Positions 38,036 through 50,857 of a stretch of 64,000 nucleotides of DNA are shown piece after piece; within the stretch, counting starts at the first letter, position 1, and each line of letters starts with the position of its first letter. The notes under the pieces were generated by a model, which saw only the letters and a program-made list of their open reading frames with translations, was not told the DNA's origin and did not search any database. The DNA comes from Cinclus cinclus. Its lineage: Eukaryota > Chordata > Aves > Passeriformes > Cinclidae. The stretch covers positions 49,298,837 to 49,362,836 of the forward strand of contig NC_085049.1 in assembly GCF_963662255.1 (NCBI RefSeq), read 5' to 3'. The translations under genes and the position numbers were made by a program.

Positions 38036-39264
38036 CTACAAAGAAAGAAAGAAAGAGTTAAGAAGTAAGTTAATATCAAAGCTGTTCTACATTCCTGTGC
38101 ATCTTTAAGCAAAATCTTCAGGAGAAAAGGTAAGTATTTTCAGTTCTGATGAGGAAGTAGGATTTCTTTGCTGGGGTCCGACAGCAAGACAGGAAAAATT
38201 TGAGAGATAAACAGCAGGTGTTCCAGATTTATAAAACTTTTTAAATAAATGAGTGTAAACAGTTATAGAAAGAAAAAAAATACATTTTCTCAGGTAAATG
38301 CATTCTGGTTTTGAGAGAAACCCTTTACAATTTCCACTGAAACCTTACTCTCCTGTACAAAGTGGTTCCTCACATCCTCACTTTGTCCCAGGCCCAGCTC
38401 AGCCTGGAGTGACAGCCTTTAATGACTGGACATTAAAACTGAATAAACAGCTACACCATGAAGTAGAATTGTGACTAAGAGCTAAGGAAGCACTTTGAAA
38501 ACAGTACCATAATGAAATTTTACCTGTAATTTAGATGATACTATGGAGTATGAAGGCAATGCTACACAGTATTTTAACGTCCCCCTACTGTTTTCTACTG
38601 CAGTATTCTATACCACCATGAATGCTTTAACAGTCTATTATCACTCACTTTTATAAACTTATTTGAGTATCACTTTGGCAATTGCAAAAATATTATCATC
38701 TGCCCACATCTCTTAATTACCAAGCAAACAACACTGCTCAGATGCAGAACTACTGCCATTCTCCAGACCTCCATCTTAACTGACTCCTATTTTGCCTTTC
38801 TTCTCTGTGTTCGAGTATTTTTTCTCACAGGGTGCTCGGTAAGTTTTCTTGCCAACTTCTATCCTGCTGCCCTTAAAAGGGCAGAGCAACTGAGAGAAAA
38901 GTCCCTCTGCATTTTATGGCAGCAAGAACTCCAAGAAGCTAGACCCCACAAGACTGGTATTAATTTTTTAGCTTAATAAATCAACAATACTACGTAGCCA
39001 CAAGGCTGAACTGAGAACCTCTACTCTTGGACTCCTAAATCCTACTAGGGAATTATGCCTCTAATGAAATGCAATTAAGGTATAAATTTGACTTTTCTGT
39101 ACACTTCTGAAAAATCCCCAAAATTACACAATGCTTTACAGTGAAAAGAAAACCAACTCGGATACCCCTATTTCAGCAACTGCACATGCCAAGATGAATC
39201 CTGAACCTTTCCTGAGGCAACAGCTACACCATGAGGAGAATGTTGCTGCTCAGTGTAATCAGCC

Positions 39265-39282
39265 AAAAAAAAAAAAAAAAAA
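39265..39282 (+). repeat. A18 homopolymer
   Basis: Eighteen consecutive A, followed by CAAAACC. No recognisable retrotransposed sequence precedes it. Confidence 0.9.
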
Positions 39283-41902
39283 CAAAACCAGCAACAAATT
39301 GCCCTTCTTTAACTCCATTTCCTTTAGGTAGGGACAGCTAGACTGCAAGTAGACTGCAAAACACTGCATACACTATTCGTTTTTCAGTTAAAATTCTCAA
39401 ATGAAATCCTCTCTGCTTTTTCAGGTATTTTGAAAATTGACTTGAAAACTTTTTAGTCATATCAATCCCTAAAATCAGCAGTTCTTTTAATAAAATAATT
39501 TCTTAACATACTCAATAATAAAGACTACAAGTTTGTCAAGCCTATTTGTCTTCAATTTCTCCCACTCATCAACAGTGTACAATGATTATACACTTACAAC
39601 AAGCTCTGAAAGAAGAGAATAACCTCTTTTTTGTAAGACACTTTGTAACTTAATGAAAAAGAATCAAATGCAAAACATGGTTAATCAGTTCAGGAGGAAA
39701 ACAATTCAAGAAACTCAGACGTTACCCTTGACAGAAACATCAACTATATATAGTCATAAATCCAGTTTTTCTGGATAATCAATTTGTCCAACCACTGATA
39801 TTCTACATCCACAGTAATATTCACCAGCTAATTATAAGGAAAAATAAAAATATAACAGAAACATTCTTTCAAATATAGGTATTTTAATATTAAATTTTAA
39901 TATACTGTATGCTTATTTATCTTAAAATTCATAATCTGTGAAAAAATAGCTATCTTAGAATTGATTAGCACTATTAATAAAAAAAAATCCCAAAAACCCC
40001 AACCATCTGGTTGTGACATGACCCAACATAGAACAATCCTTGCCTATTTTTCAAGTACACATGAGAAAACCTGGCAAGACATACTCATAAAAATGCTGTT
40101 GCTAAGTGAATCAAAAGCTTACATATGCAGCACATTAAAAGACATATGACTAAGTGGCTAAAAATATTAGACCAAATTTGGGCAGTTTATTGTGCCATAC
40201 ATGGCAAGAATCAGGAGAGTTCAAATACACTTATCAGGTATTATCAGAGATTGCACATTCATAATAACCAAAAATATTTTATTAAAAACTCACTGTGGTC
40301 TCCAAAAAGGTAATACCTGTCTTAAGTCTAAAACAAAACCTGCAATTGTTTCTATTGCAGAAAAACACAAATCTACTACATCCTAAGCCTCTGTGTCCCT
40401 TTTTCTTAACAGAACTACAGGCAGGTGTTGGATAGATCCTATCACTCTCAGCACTTTGCACAGGAAAGGCACTTCTCCCTATCATCAGGTACCTTAAGAC
40501 AGAAAGCCAAGAAGCAAATGTTATAAAAGAAATTTTATCTAATTGTTTTTCCATTTTAACTGCACCACTTGTTTCTAAAAGCAGTATTTATCAAGTGTCA
40601 GAAGTGCCTCTGTTGTTAAAGACTGACATCTCAACCACAAAAGGAAAGCTTGTCGGAGCAGCATGATAAACTTAAAGCAACAGCATCTGAACAGACCTCC
40701 TAGACTTCAGCCTGCAAGGTATGACAAAGGAAAAAGCAATGTAGATGCAAGATGTAAATAACTAGAGTTCCACTGATGCTGCAGTAACTCAAAGATAAAT
40801 TCTCACTATTAGTTCTGTCCCAGAATCTGAACAGAGATGGCTACATGTCTTCCTTTTTCACATCTCTTACAGCCTTTCCAAGATTCATCTTAGTTCTTCG
40901 CACTCATCTGCCCCTATCCTCAGTCTATCCCTTCATGGCCCACAGTTCCCACCTAGAGCATCAGTTACCACTCAGTGAAACCACAGATCATCCTAAAGCT
41001 CTTTCCAAGTGCTTGCAAAACAGATCCGTAGAGCGCACACACCAGCCAGCTGCTAGGGCAAGAACAACATGGGAGCTCACACATGAGATACCCTTCATTC
41101 CATGAACTTACTTCTCTCTCTCAACCCCAGTCTCACAAACTGGTAGAAAGGCATTACCGCATGAAGCACTCATTACCCTTCCAAATTTGATCTAAGTTAG
41201 CCAATGAGCCTCAAACAGAATGACACCCGCTAGTGCAATCACATAAAACTCTTCCTTTGAGAACAAATTCAGAAACTAGGCTAATCAGTCATAAGAAGTT
41301 GAGAACACAAAGTCTGGTTACCTTTCCTGATAAGAAAAAGGAAGTAAATTGAAATCCAGAGAAGAAAACCACTTTCCATTTGTATGACAACCTGAAACTT
41401 CGACTGCAAAAACCAGCAAAGATGAACAGCACTTGGGTCCCACACAGACCAGTCCTAGGTATGTCTATCTTGTGCTGGAAACATTTTAACCTTCTCCCAT
41501 AAATACTCAAAAAGGGATAACCAGATAACTGCTGAACATGCTAGACTTTTAACTGTATTTGCAATGACTTTATATTCCAGTGCAAGTGGCAGCTCATACA
41601 GCTGGGTCTTGATACTACCATGTGTTAAGAACATAGATGACAGGGAAATATAACTTAGTAGCCTTAAAAAGAGATAATTTTAAAGGAAACATCAGAAGTG
41701 CTTGGTTCCTCAGTAAGTAACCACCCAAAGAATTCAGCAGACAGCACTCTTCCCCAAAAGACATTAAAAACAAGCCTGTAATTATTTTGAAAGAACCAGA
41801 AATCTTGCAGGGAAAGAAGCAGTCTGTTAGACCACTGTCCCATGCACATGAAGCAGAGACATACATCATGCACCTTACACGTGGCTACAGTTTTTACTGG
41901 TT

Positions 41903-41920
41903 TTCATTAACGTTAATGAA
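41903..41920. repeat. 18-bp perfect palindrome
   Basis: TTCATTAACGTTAATGAA is identical to its reverse complement. It contains paired TTAAC/GTTAA and ATTA/TAAT cores of the kind bound by homeodomain or HNF1-like factors. Any function is inference. Confidence 0.9.
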
Positions 41921-42847
41921 GTAATGCCATCTAATTTAGGCATTAAGACATTACGTTTTTTAGTAAGTTTTGGTAAAATTTATCTCCATTCTCCACAGAG
42001 AGATTAAAGCCTACCCTTTTACTGATTAGATTAGTATTCTGATCTATTCCATAAATTACTTTGCATCTATTAGGAAAACAAACATGTATTTCACCTCTGC
42101 TATCACATTTTATTTTTCCCTTATTTACTCTTGGTATAGAAAAGAGTAAAAAAAATGAACGCAGAAGAATATATTAAAAGCATAAAACAAGTCGAACAGC
42201 CCTACTGAATTGCCATGTGAATACCAGAAAGAGGAAGAAGACCTCACAGGGTGAGTCTGGAGAGTAGTTTATCCTCTCTTTCGATTTTTCAAGTGAAGTA
42301 ATTCCAGTGAGTCCAAAAGGGCGTAGCAGGACATGAACATCTTTGCTAATGTACCCAAGAATCAAATTAAAGCAGCAGAGCTGGTTAAAAGTGGTTCCTG
42401 TTCTCTTTGCCTTGGGTTGCTTCTTCCCTCTGCCATCACATATCACACTCCCTTATAGCTATGCCAACACATTGCACTGAACTGAATATAAACTGGATCA
42501 GAAAGGCAATTAGAATTTGAAATGAAAAAAAAAAAGAAAAAGAAATAAAATTACTCTTATTTTTACTTGATTAAAGCAGAATTATTTGCTTTGATTATAT
42601 TAAAATGGGTTCTGTATTCAGAGAAGCAGCATTGTTCTGAAATTCATTTTCATGTCCTAATTCCAGTATCAGAGAAACAAAATTTAGTTTCACTCTGAAT
42701 TTTCACCTATTAAAAAGCCTGTGTTAAAGCTTCTTGTTTCACACTAACACTTTTTTAAAGACATATTTTTAAATTAGCAACCACTTCTACCACTCGTACT
42801 TTTAAATTCACAGCACATTTAAGCCTAGTTTCTGGTTTGTAAGTATT

Positions 42848-42960
42848 TCATAGAATCATAAAATATTTTAGGTGGGAAGGGACTCATCCAGTTCCAAATC
42901 CCTGCCATGGGCAGGACATCAGGTTGCTGAGAGCCCCATCCAAACTGGCCTTGTACAGCC
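42848..42960 (-). mobile_element. CR1 LINE 3' end fragment, minus orientation
   Basis: Shows CATAGAATCATAAAATATTT, GGTGGGAAGGGACTCATCCA, CCTGCCATGGGCAGGACATC and GCCCCATCCAAACTGGCCTT. This is the reverse complement of a CR1 3' end. Confidence 0.92.
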
Positions 42961-45900
42961 TTCCTACAGAAACTGTATTACTCACTTTGTCTACCTCACT
43001 GTCCTCCCTCCCTCCCTGTCAGAGAACTTTGAACTGAAACTGAGACAGGAACAGAGGCTGAAAATAAATTCATCAGTTGTCATGAAAAGGTGGTTAACCA
43101 TCAGTCCTCTGAAATAATGGTGCCACAGAGCAGTTCACAGTGTGAACTCCACAATGACTGCTCCTACCCAAGTCCTTGTGCTGACCTCCCAGTGAGCACA
43201 GCACCGTGAGATAACCCCCATAGTTTGAACACTGGTCTCACTGCAATGACTTCTGGTTTTCTCAGGAGAGAGAACATTACAATTCACTAATCGCATCTGT
43301 TCATCTTCACTGACACTGGGAAAAAAAGAGTAAGTTTACACATTGCAGTTCTTAGGGCTTTTTTTTTTTCCTGTCAATAAACCACTAACTGAGAAGTCTA
43401 AAAAGAAGTTTGGTCAAAAGAACTAAACCAATTCTGAGCAACACTTTCCACTCTCATTAACTTACATATTTATGCTGCATATTAATTAAGAATGAAGCAG
43501 AAAGGTGTATGAAATGAAACATGAGTCTCTTCTAAATTTCAAGCTAGAATCAAAGTAATCTGGAAGATACACCCACCAGAAGAAAGGAGGAATACTTTTT
43601 CGCACCTAAATTTGTTACTCGGCCGTTAATGAAATATTTTCATACAAAGTATAACATCTTAAGGTTCGAATATTCGTAATGACTGTGTCCTAAGACTCAC
43701 TTGAATATTCTGGAATGGAATACTTTCAGGACGAAGAGTAGTAAGAATGACCAGCAAATGAGGTTATGAAATACTAGTGATTACTACACTTATTTACTAT
43801 TCAAGCAATCACTATAAAAGTAGCTATTTTACATTTGCCAAGCATTCTGTTTAATATAGTACATACAGGGTGGAGGCTGCTGTTGATGTTCATGTTTACA
43901 TTAAGAAACAGAAGAGTTTTGGTGTTGTAACAGAACTTCAGGCATTAATCTAGTATTACAGATGACAAATGTTACTCAGTTATGAAATTAAGTGTTCATT
44001 TAGCCAGCCCACAAACCACAGCTTTGATTATTCTCTACGGTGGGGTAATACTAAATACCTTGCCTACTGACAAAATCCAGTCTTAGGATTGAATATTTTA
44101 CTTTATTAAAGCATGCTTTCTAGTGAAAATTGTATGGTTTACGATGCAAATATCCTTGCTAACCTAGTAATATTACCCTTTTGCTAAAGTAGTGTTATTT
44201 TATTTACCTTACCTGTAAATATTATGTGTATGATACACTTGCACATTATTTCTTTTGTAAGAATGGCCTACTATTTAAAATCTTGGAGAAGTGGCCCATA
44301 AAAATTAGTTAAAATTATTATTACTGTACCAAATAATCCAAACTACCAAAGCATTTCAAGAGTATCTCGTGGTTTCTGCAAGTTACAGCAAACTCTTCTC
44401 CAAAGAAATTTCTTGGAAACACTTCACTTTTAAGCGCAGAAAATGAGAATCATTTTAGACACCTGCAAAAGCAGGTGAGAAAAACTCTCTCCTAAGGAAA
44501 AAAACTCTACTTGAGGATGATGCAACGTTTCATGTCCATTCAAGTCTCATGGGGAAGGCATGCAGAGGCTATTGGAATTGAACACCTATTAACCATCATT
44601 ATTTAATTCAAATCCTGCAGAACGGTCAAACATTGACAAAAATAGACAAATCATTCCAGAACTCAAACTTATTATTTCCACTTCACGTAAACAACTTGGC
44701 TAAGTTTTATGAGATATACATGAGTATATTTCAACAAAAGTGCACTTAAAATTTTCTTTCAGCTCCAAGATAAAACTAGGAGCTACATGAAATCAGTAAA
44801 TGTTTAGCTCAAATATGGTGTAAGAGCATAATGTAATTTCCATCTTGCAATTCTGTCTTGTTTTCTCTGCTACACTGAATTACTAATTTAATTACGTGCC
44901 CTTAAGCTTTGCTAGTTTGTAACTTCTAGTTAAATCTGCAAGTTCAATTATGGGCCCAATTAATGAAAAACACTAAAATCTATTACTGTTGAAATTGATA
45001 TATTTTACACGTTAGAAAATTGATCTTATAGGGATTTCCCACTTGTTAAATCCTAATGAATGCTTAATCATAGATCTTAATCAGGACAGCAATGGCATAC
45101 ATATATTTGAGTGGTACCAGAGTATTTCAAGCAGAGGTAGAATTATTCTTGCCCTCTAACCTCCTACCAAAATAAATAAGGAGAAGACAAGAGTTGGCTG
45201 CTGCTATGTTACGTGCTCTAACCAGAGATGCTACCCCTTAGTGTTACCAATCCCAGTAATGGATCAAGACTCATTCTGACACCCATTATATGGACAAAAC
45301 AACCCAGTCTAATGCCTGCTTTCCTGTTCTTGCAGAAATAATCCCAGCTATTTCAGGCTACCTAGCACTATATGCAAATGTGCTTTCAAATAAATATGTT
45401 TTCATTTTTAGCTCTGTGAAAAACTATTTTCAGGAACACTTGAAATTCCCACACCAAAAGTTGCCTCCTAATCAAAACTACTGTACTAAATGTGTGGTAT
45501 TAAACTTAATGGTATTCATCTACTGCAACTCAAAAAAAAAAATCTTAACCTGCCAAAAACATCAGCCTAAATCCCTTAAGTAATTCTTGGAAAATGAGAT
45601 GTCATGGAAAGAAATTATTTTGGAAGAGATCAAACCAAACAGCACTGAAAGACTAAGTTACTGATGCTGGTGCAGATCTATTTGCCCGAATAGCCTTTTT
45701 TCTCCTAGCTCAACATATTAACAAAGGTGGTGAAAAGACTGGACTCTGCAAAGCAATCTCTGTCTAAAGCTCACACAAATGAGACTTTTTCTTAAACTTG
45801 AGGTATTAAGTGCCTGAGAAACAACTTCTGCTTTTCATTATGACTTCAACTTAAAAAGAACACCAGCACTTTTTGTAGAACTTGCTTTTAACCATATTTT

Positions 45901-46227
45901 CAGGTTTCTTAGGCAGCTTCGTAACTATATGCCAAGTGAAAGAACATTAGTTCAACCAGGCAAAATGGAGAAATGAAGATCTGACTGACACCATTGTATT
46001 AGAGCTGGTACAGTGCGAAAATTCACTATCTTGAACCCCGAAGGCTCAGGCAGGTAAGTATGTATAAATTTTAGCTACATGTTGTTGAAACCTATAAAAA
46101 AAAAATTAGTGAATTTGCAAGTTGCATCCAGAACTGAATTTCAGGCTCATTTGTTCCACAAATGGCTTTCTCTTTTTTTTCTGGCCACTGTCTTCACAGC
46201 TTGCTTTCTGAGGCAATTTCAACAGAT

Positions 46228-46615
46228 CAGAGAAGCGCAGAATGGGTCAGGTGGGAAGAGACCATAGTGGGTCATCCAGCCTAACCCCCCCACGCAAGTA
46301 GGGTCATCCTAAGAGCACATGGCACAGGATTGTGTCCAGACAGTTCTTGAGTTTCTCCAGTGAGGGAAACTCCACAGCCTCTCTGGGCAATCTCTTCCAG
46401 GGCACAGTAAAGAAGTTCTTCTTCATACTCCAGTGGAACTTGCTGTGCAACAGCTTCTGCCCATTGCCTCTTGTCCTATTGCTTGGTACTACTGAGAAGA
46501 GCCTGGAAGCATCCTTTGATATGCGCTCTTCAAATAGTTATAAACACTGAAGAGGTCCCCTCTCAGTCGTCTTTTCTCAAGGCTGAACAGGTCCTGTGGC
46601 TGATGCACCATGCTC
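46228..46615 (-). mobile_element. CR1 LINE 3' fragment, minus orientation
   Basis: About 390 bp of CR1 3' sequence. It begins AGCGCAGAATGGGTCAGGTG and passes through GGATTGTGTCCAGACAGTTC, TGCCCATTGCCTCTTGTCCT and GAGGTCCCCTCTCAGTCGTC before losing similarity after GCTGAACAGGTCC. It has no coding capacity. Confidence 0.93.
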
Positions 46616-48712
46616 AGTGGGACATACAACCTCCACAGCTACCTCCTGACAAGTACGGAAAGGAAACAAGGTTCAGGAGCAAACAGAATTGGCATACTGT
46701 AGAAATACAGTGCCATTATTACAGTTATGCTTTCATTAAGCATTTGTTGCTACAGCTTTGGCAGATAGTGATTAGTTTTCATAGTCACTCATTTGAGAAG
46801 GAGAAAGCAATGTCATACAGGACACGTGTATTTGTCCCAGTCAAATTAAACAGTAGCCAATTGCATTTCAAATAGTTTTTTGTTTTTTCCATGAGCAAAC
46901 ATAACCTGCTTTTAGAATGTGGGTGACTAATCAAGTTCTTGAGCCAAAGCAGCTTTTCAATTTAAAATACTTAACCTCCTGATATCCTCTAAGGCATTTT
47001 TTTAACCAAAATAATCTAGCAAAACAAAAAGGCATCAAGAAAAGCTTGCAGGGGAACCTGTTTACATGAACAAATAGGTCTTTCATTTCTATGTTCTTTC
47101 TATTAAATTTAACCACATGTGCCTAGTTTTCTTTTCTTCCTCTGCTTCTGACTATCACCTCTATACAGTTCTGAGTTCTTCAGAGTGGCAGGCTGCACTG
47201 TCTTTGAAGAAATCAAACCTGACCATATCTATCAGCCCTCCTCTGTGAACTCACAGGCTATGCTTGTATTCTACAGTCATCAGCTGATGCTTAATCTTCT
47301 GCATTAGCAGGATCTAGTGAAGTTTTCACTGCTTTCTAATTTTAGCTAAGTGAAGTGGCCTTCAATCCATCATGGGGAAATAATTTACATGCTGATAGAG
47401 TATACCAGAATAATCAAGATAGAATTCTTCCTACTACACATTACTGCTGACAATAAAAAGAACCTTCGACAAAAAAAAAAAACAAAAACAAAAACAAAGA
47501 GAACCAAAAAAACAAGTTTACAGGTACAAAAAAGGCAGTAAGACACTCATTCAATTAGCACTTGCCATGAATGGTTTTATCCTTAGCATTACACAGTATA
47601 TTAGTAGTAAAAGCAGATATGGTAAGCTGATAAGGCTGGTATCAGTCAGGGCTCTTTTACTCCCTTACAGGGGAATCCATGCAACTCAAAGACCAATTTG
47701 TATAATTCAATTCAACATATAATAAAAAAGTACACATGAAGTATGAATAATGTATCACTTATATTTATATGCATTTTACATGTAAAAAGTGAATATAATC
47801 AAATTGAATAAAAAACCTCATACATGATGGAACCAAGAATAAAATGAGAAGCAACACTGGCATTTCAAATTGCTTAAAAATTAATCAGATAATCTTAACT
47901 ATGATAAATATATTTATTAAAAATATGTTCTATGCACAAAGCCACTTAAAGGTAGAACTACATACAAACAAGCAAACTAATTGTTTCCCAATTTTCCATT
48001 TTTAAGGAAAGGATATCTTGCCCCTGCTACTCTCTGTTTCTAGACTGGGAAAAGCTATTCTTCTCTAACATAAATACCAGAAAATTCTTCAATATGTGAT
48101 CAAATTCATGATTCATTGAATTGACTAGATAAATTGGGAATAATTTTCAGCTTTTCAAAAATACTACTAAGTCTTGAAGCTGACATAAGTTGCAAATCAG
48201 CAGGTTCAGGATGAAAGTCAAGTATTCTGAAAGGCTCATCAAAATTTTAGCAGAAAACTAAGGCTTTTCTAAAAAACCCCAACTAAAGAGTGTTTAAGTG
48301 TAATTATCCAAAAGCAAATCAGCCAAACTTGTTACAGTAAATATCAAACAGCTGCTTTTTCTCAAAACTGTATTTTTAATACAGATTTTGTCTATTCAGA
48401 TGGTAATAACGTGCAAAACTTGCAGCTTCCAGTCCCTGCAACTGCACAGAAGTCAGACAACACCTTTGCTAGGTGTATCAGCAGTAACACCTCAATACTC
48501 CTCAAGACAGGCCTTGCTCTGAGGCAGGAAAACACAGAAGTGTTGAGAAACCTCCAGAATAATCATCGTAGCACAGTGTGTTTTACACACAGCAGTGATG
48601 TCCATGCATTTTAACTTAATTAAAAACAAGCAAACAAAAAAAAACAGACCCAAACAAACAAACAAACAACAAAAACCCATCTCTCCAATTTTCTCCAATA
48701 GCTGTGGAACAC

Positions 48713-48732
48713 ACATACATACATACATACAT
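48713..48732 (+). repeat. (ACAT)5 microsatellite
   Basis: Five perfect ACAT units, shortly downstream of an (AAAC)n-like stretch at about 48630-48675. Confidence 0.93.
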
Positions 48733-49969
48733 AACTTCATTTTACAACCACTCAATTAATTTCTGCTTTCAGAAATATATCCAGAACAAAACCAGAAGAA
48801 ACTGGGACCTGGTTTGTTTTCTGTTCTGTTCTAAGTTTGAAGGAATTACTCAGGAGAGCACATAAGGTACAGACAATGCCAAAAAATTCAGTGACAGGTA
48901 ATTTCCGTAGACATTTTCCTATTCCACACTGTAGGAACACACAGAGCATCATTTGGAACAAATTGTCCAAAGCCTTTTTTCTCATTTAATCTGCACAAAA
49001 AATGTCCCTGTGGTCTTCAAAAGGTAAGGTACTTGCCACAAACAATAGTTACCAAGATTCAAATTATCTGCAAGTGTAAGATGACATCAGGATATACCTA
49101 AAGCCAAAATTCAAGTCATCCAAGTCACTTAATGAACCTTTGCAAGTTAAAAAAGTGTATCCACGGTGTTCCTTTGCTAAACAATCTTCTAAAATAATTT
49201 ACATGCGTGCTTCAGAATAGTTAACAAAATTGTTTGTTCAAACAAAGAGATAATAATCAAACACACCATAAGCCTCTGTCAAGTATAAAGAATAAAAAGA
49301 AGTATTCAAGACCAAACTCCCTCTCTCTCAAAGGCCAGCTATGCAGCTGTTCATCTGCACAGACATAGTTTGCAACTTCTAAAAAAGGCGGTTTTTGCCA
49401 CAGTGTAACTTAACACCCTTTTCAGTAGGCTCGCTACATGGTGAACTTGCTGAGCAAACCCTCACCGGTTGGAGGGAAGACGGAAACCTGCCCTCCCATG
49501 TGGGTGCTTCCTTTGCCCCAGCAGCAACCCCAGTCCCACCTCCAACAACTCTCTTTTCACTGTATCCAAAGTTTTCACTAGCACAAGAAAACAGCCATGA
49601 GTACTTCCTAACAGGGACAGAGAACTAGGATTTCCCTCGAGCCACAAAATTAACAACATCCACTTTGAAAACCTCTCTCTCCCAAAAGAGCATGACAGAA
49701 GTACCAGCTTTGACATCGGATTCCCTCTGGTCTATATAAACAGGAAATTCTTTGGTACAGTTGTCCCATTAGAAACTCATTATGACAGATTAACAAAGAA
49801 ACTGCAAGTAATCACAAGTTCTTGAGAAACCACTTACATCCCAATTACACTGAAAAATGGTCAGGAAGACAACAGCCAACAAGTAAAATAATCTAAGTTT
49901 ATTTAGACCCATCCACAACGGTATATATACACAATACAGGGCATTTTAAAAGAGCCGATTTTCTAGTCC

Positions 49970-49983
49970 TTTTTTTTTTTTTT
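49970..49983 (+). repeat. T-run
   Basis: About fourteen T between AGTCC and ATCC. Confidence 0.85.
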
Positions 49984-50276
49984 ATCCTCTGAAGGGGTAT
50001 CACATGGACCAGAAGCCATTATTCTAAAAAGCAATTTTATCAGGAAGTTACAGTAGTACAGAAATAAAGCAAAAGTATGGCAGCAATTAAAAATAATTTT
50101 TTAAAAATAAAACTGAGATGATCAAGATAATATCTGAAGTTAAAATGGCTATAAATAGTATAAACTTAAAGTAACAGAGAAGAAATCTGGAAAGAAAAGT
50201 TACATTAATGAAAAAAACAGCTATCAGATGCAGGAATACTAAAGCATTTTTTAGGTAAGAATGGAAAAAAAACACA

Positions 50277-50346
50277 GAAAGAATACAGAAGACAGAAAGG
50301 AAGACAGAAAGAAAAAGACAGATAGAAAGACAGAAAGGAAAGAAAA
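50277..50346 (+). repeat. Imperfect purine-rich (GACAGAAA)n tract
   Basis: About 70 nt built from AGAAAGA, GACAGAAAG and GATAGAAAG units. In the pre-mRNA it is a CU-rich tract of CUUUCUGUCUUUC type, resembling polypyrimidine-tract-binding sites (inference). Confidence 0.88.
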
Positions 50347-50840
50347 TTAGTCAACAAACACTTCTATTTTGTGTTTTGAAAGAATCAGAAATGCATAATG
50401 AGGCTGATGCACCTTCTAGTCTACTAGTAATAAGGAAGAACATTAAAACCCTATGGATCACTATTTTAACTTAGTAGATCTTGGTAATAAAAATGACAAG
50501 TGTGCTTGGGCAGCTCCCTAAACACTATTCAAGAACTAATGCAGCTTCAACTTTGCCACTGTTTGTCTTCTAAACAGGTTGTGAAATACCTGGAAAACAG
50601 CAAAGGACTGATAACACTGTACTAGCGCTACAAAGCAGCAAATGCCTGGAAGTGTTAGCTTCTCAGCCACACTGGATAAAATATATAAAAAATTAACAAA
50701 TAAACAAACAAAAAACAATTCATGTGAAGGACTCTAAGTTAACTGAGGTTCATTAGGCTTATCAGGAGGAAGGCAATACCATGTCAACACAGTTATACTG
50801 TCCCAAAAGCTTTCCTTAGCTTCACCAACAGCACCACTGC

Positions 50841-50857
50841 TTTTTTTTTTTTTTTTT
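50841..50857 (+). repeat. T17 run bordering a GC-richer segment
   Basis: Seventeen T immediately left of a GC-richer block (50858-51100). On the minus strand this reads as GC-richer sequence ending in poly-A, the shape of a retrocopy tail, but no AATAAA or known gene is visible. Confidence 0.85.
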
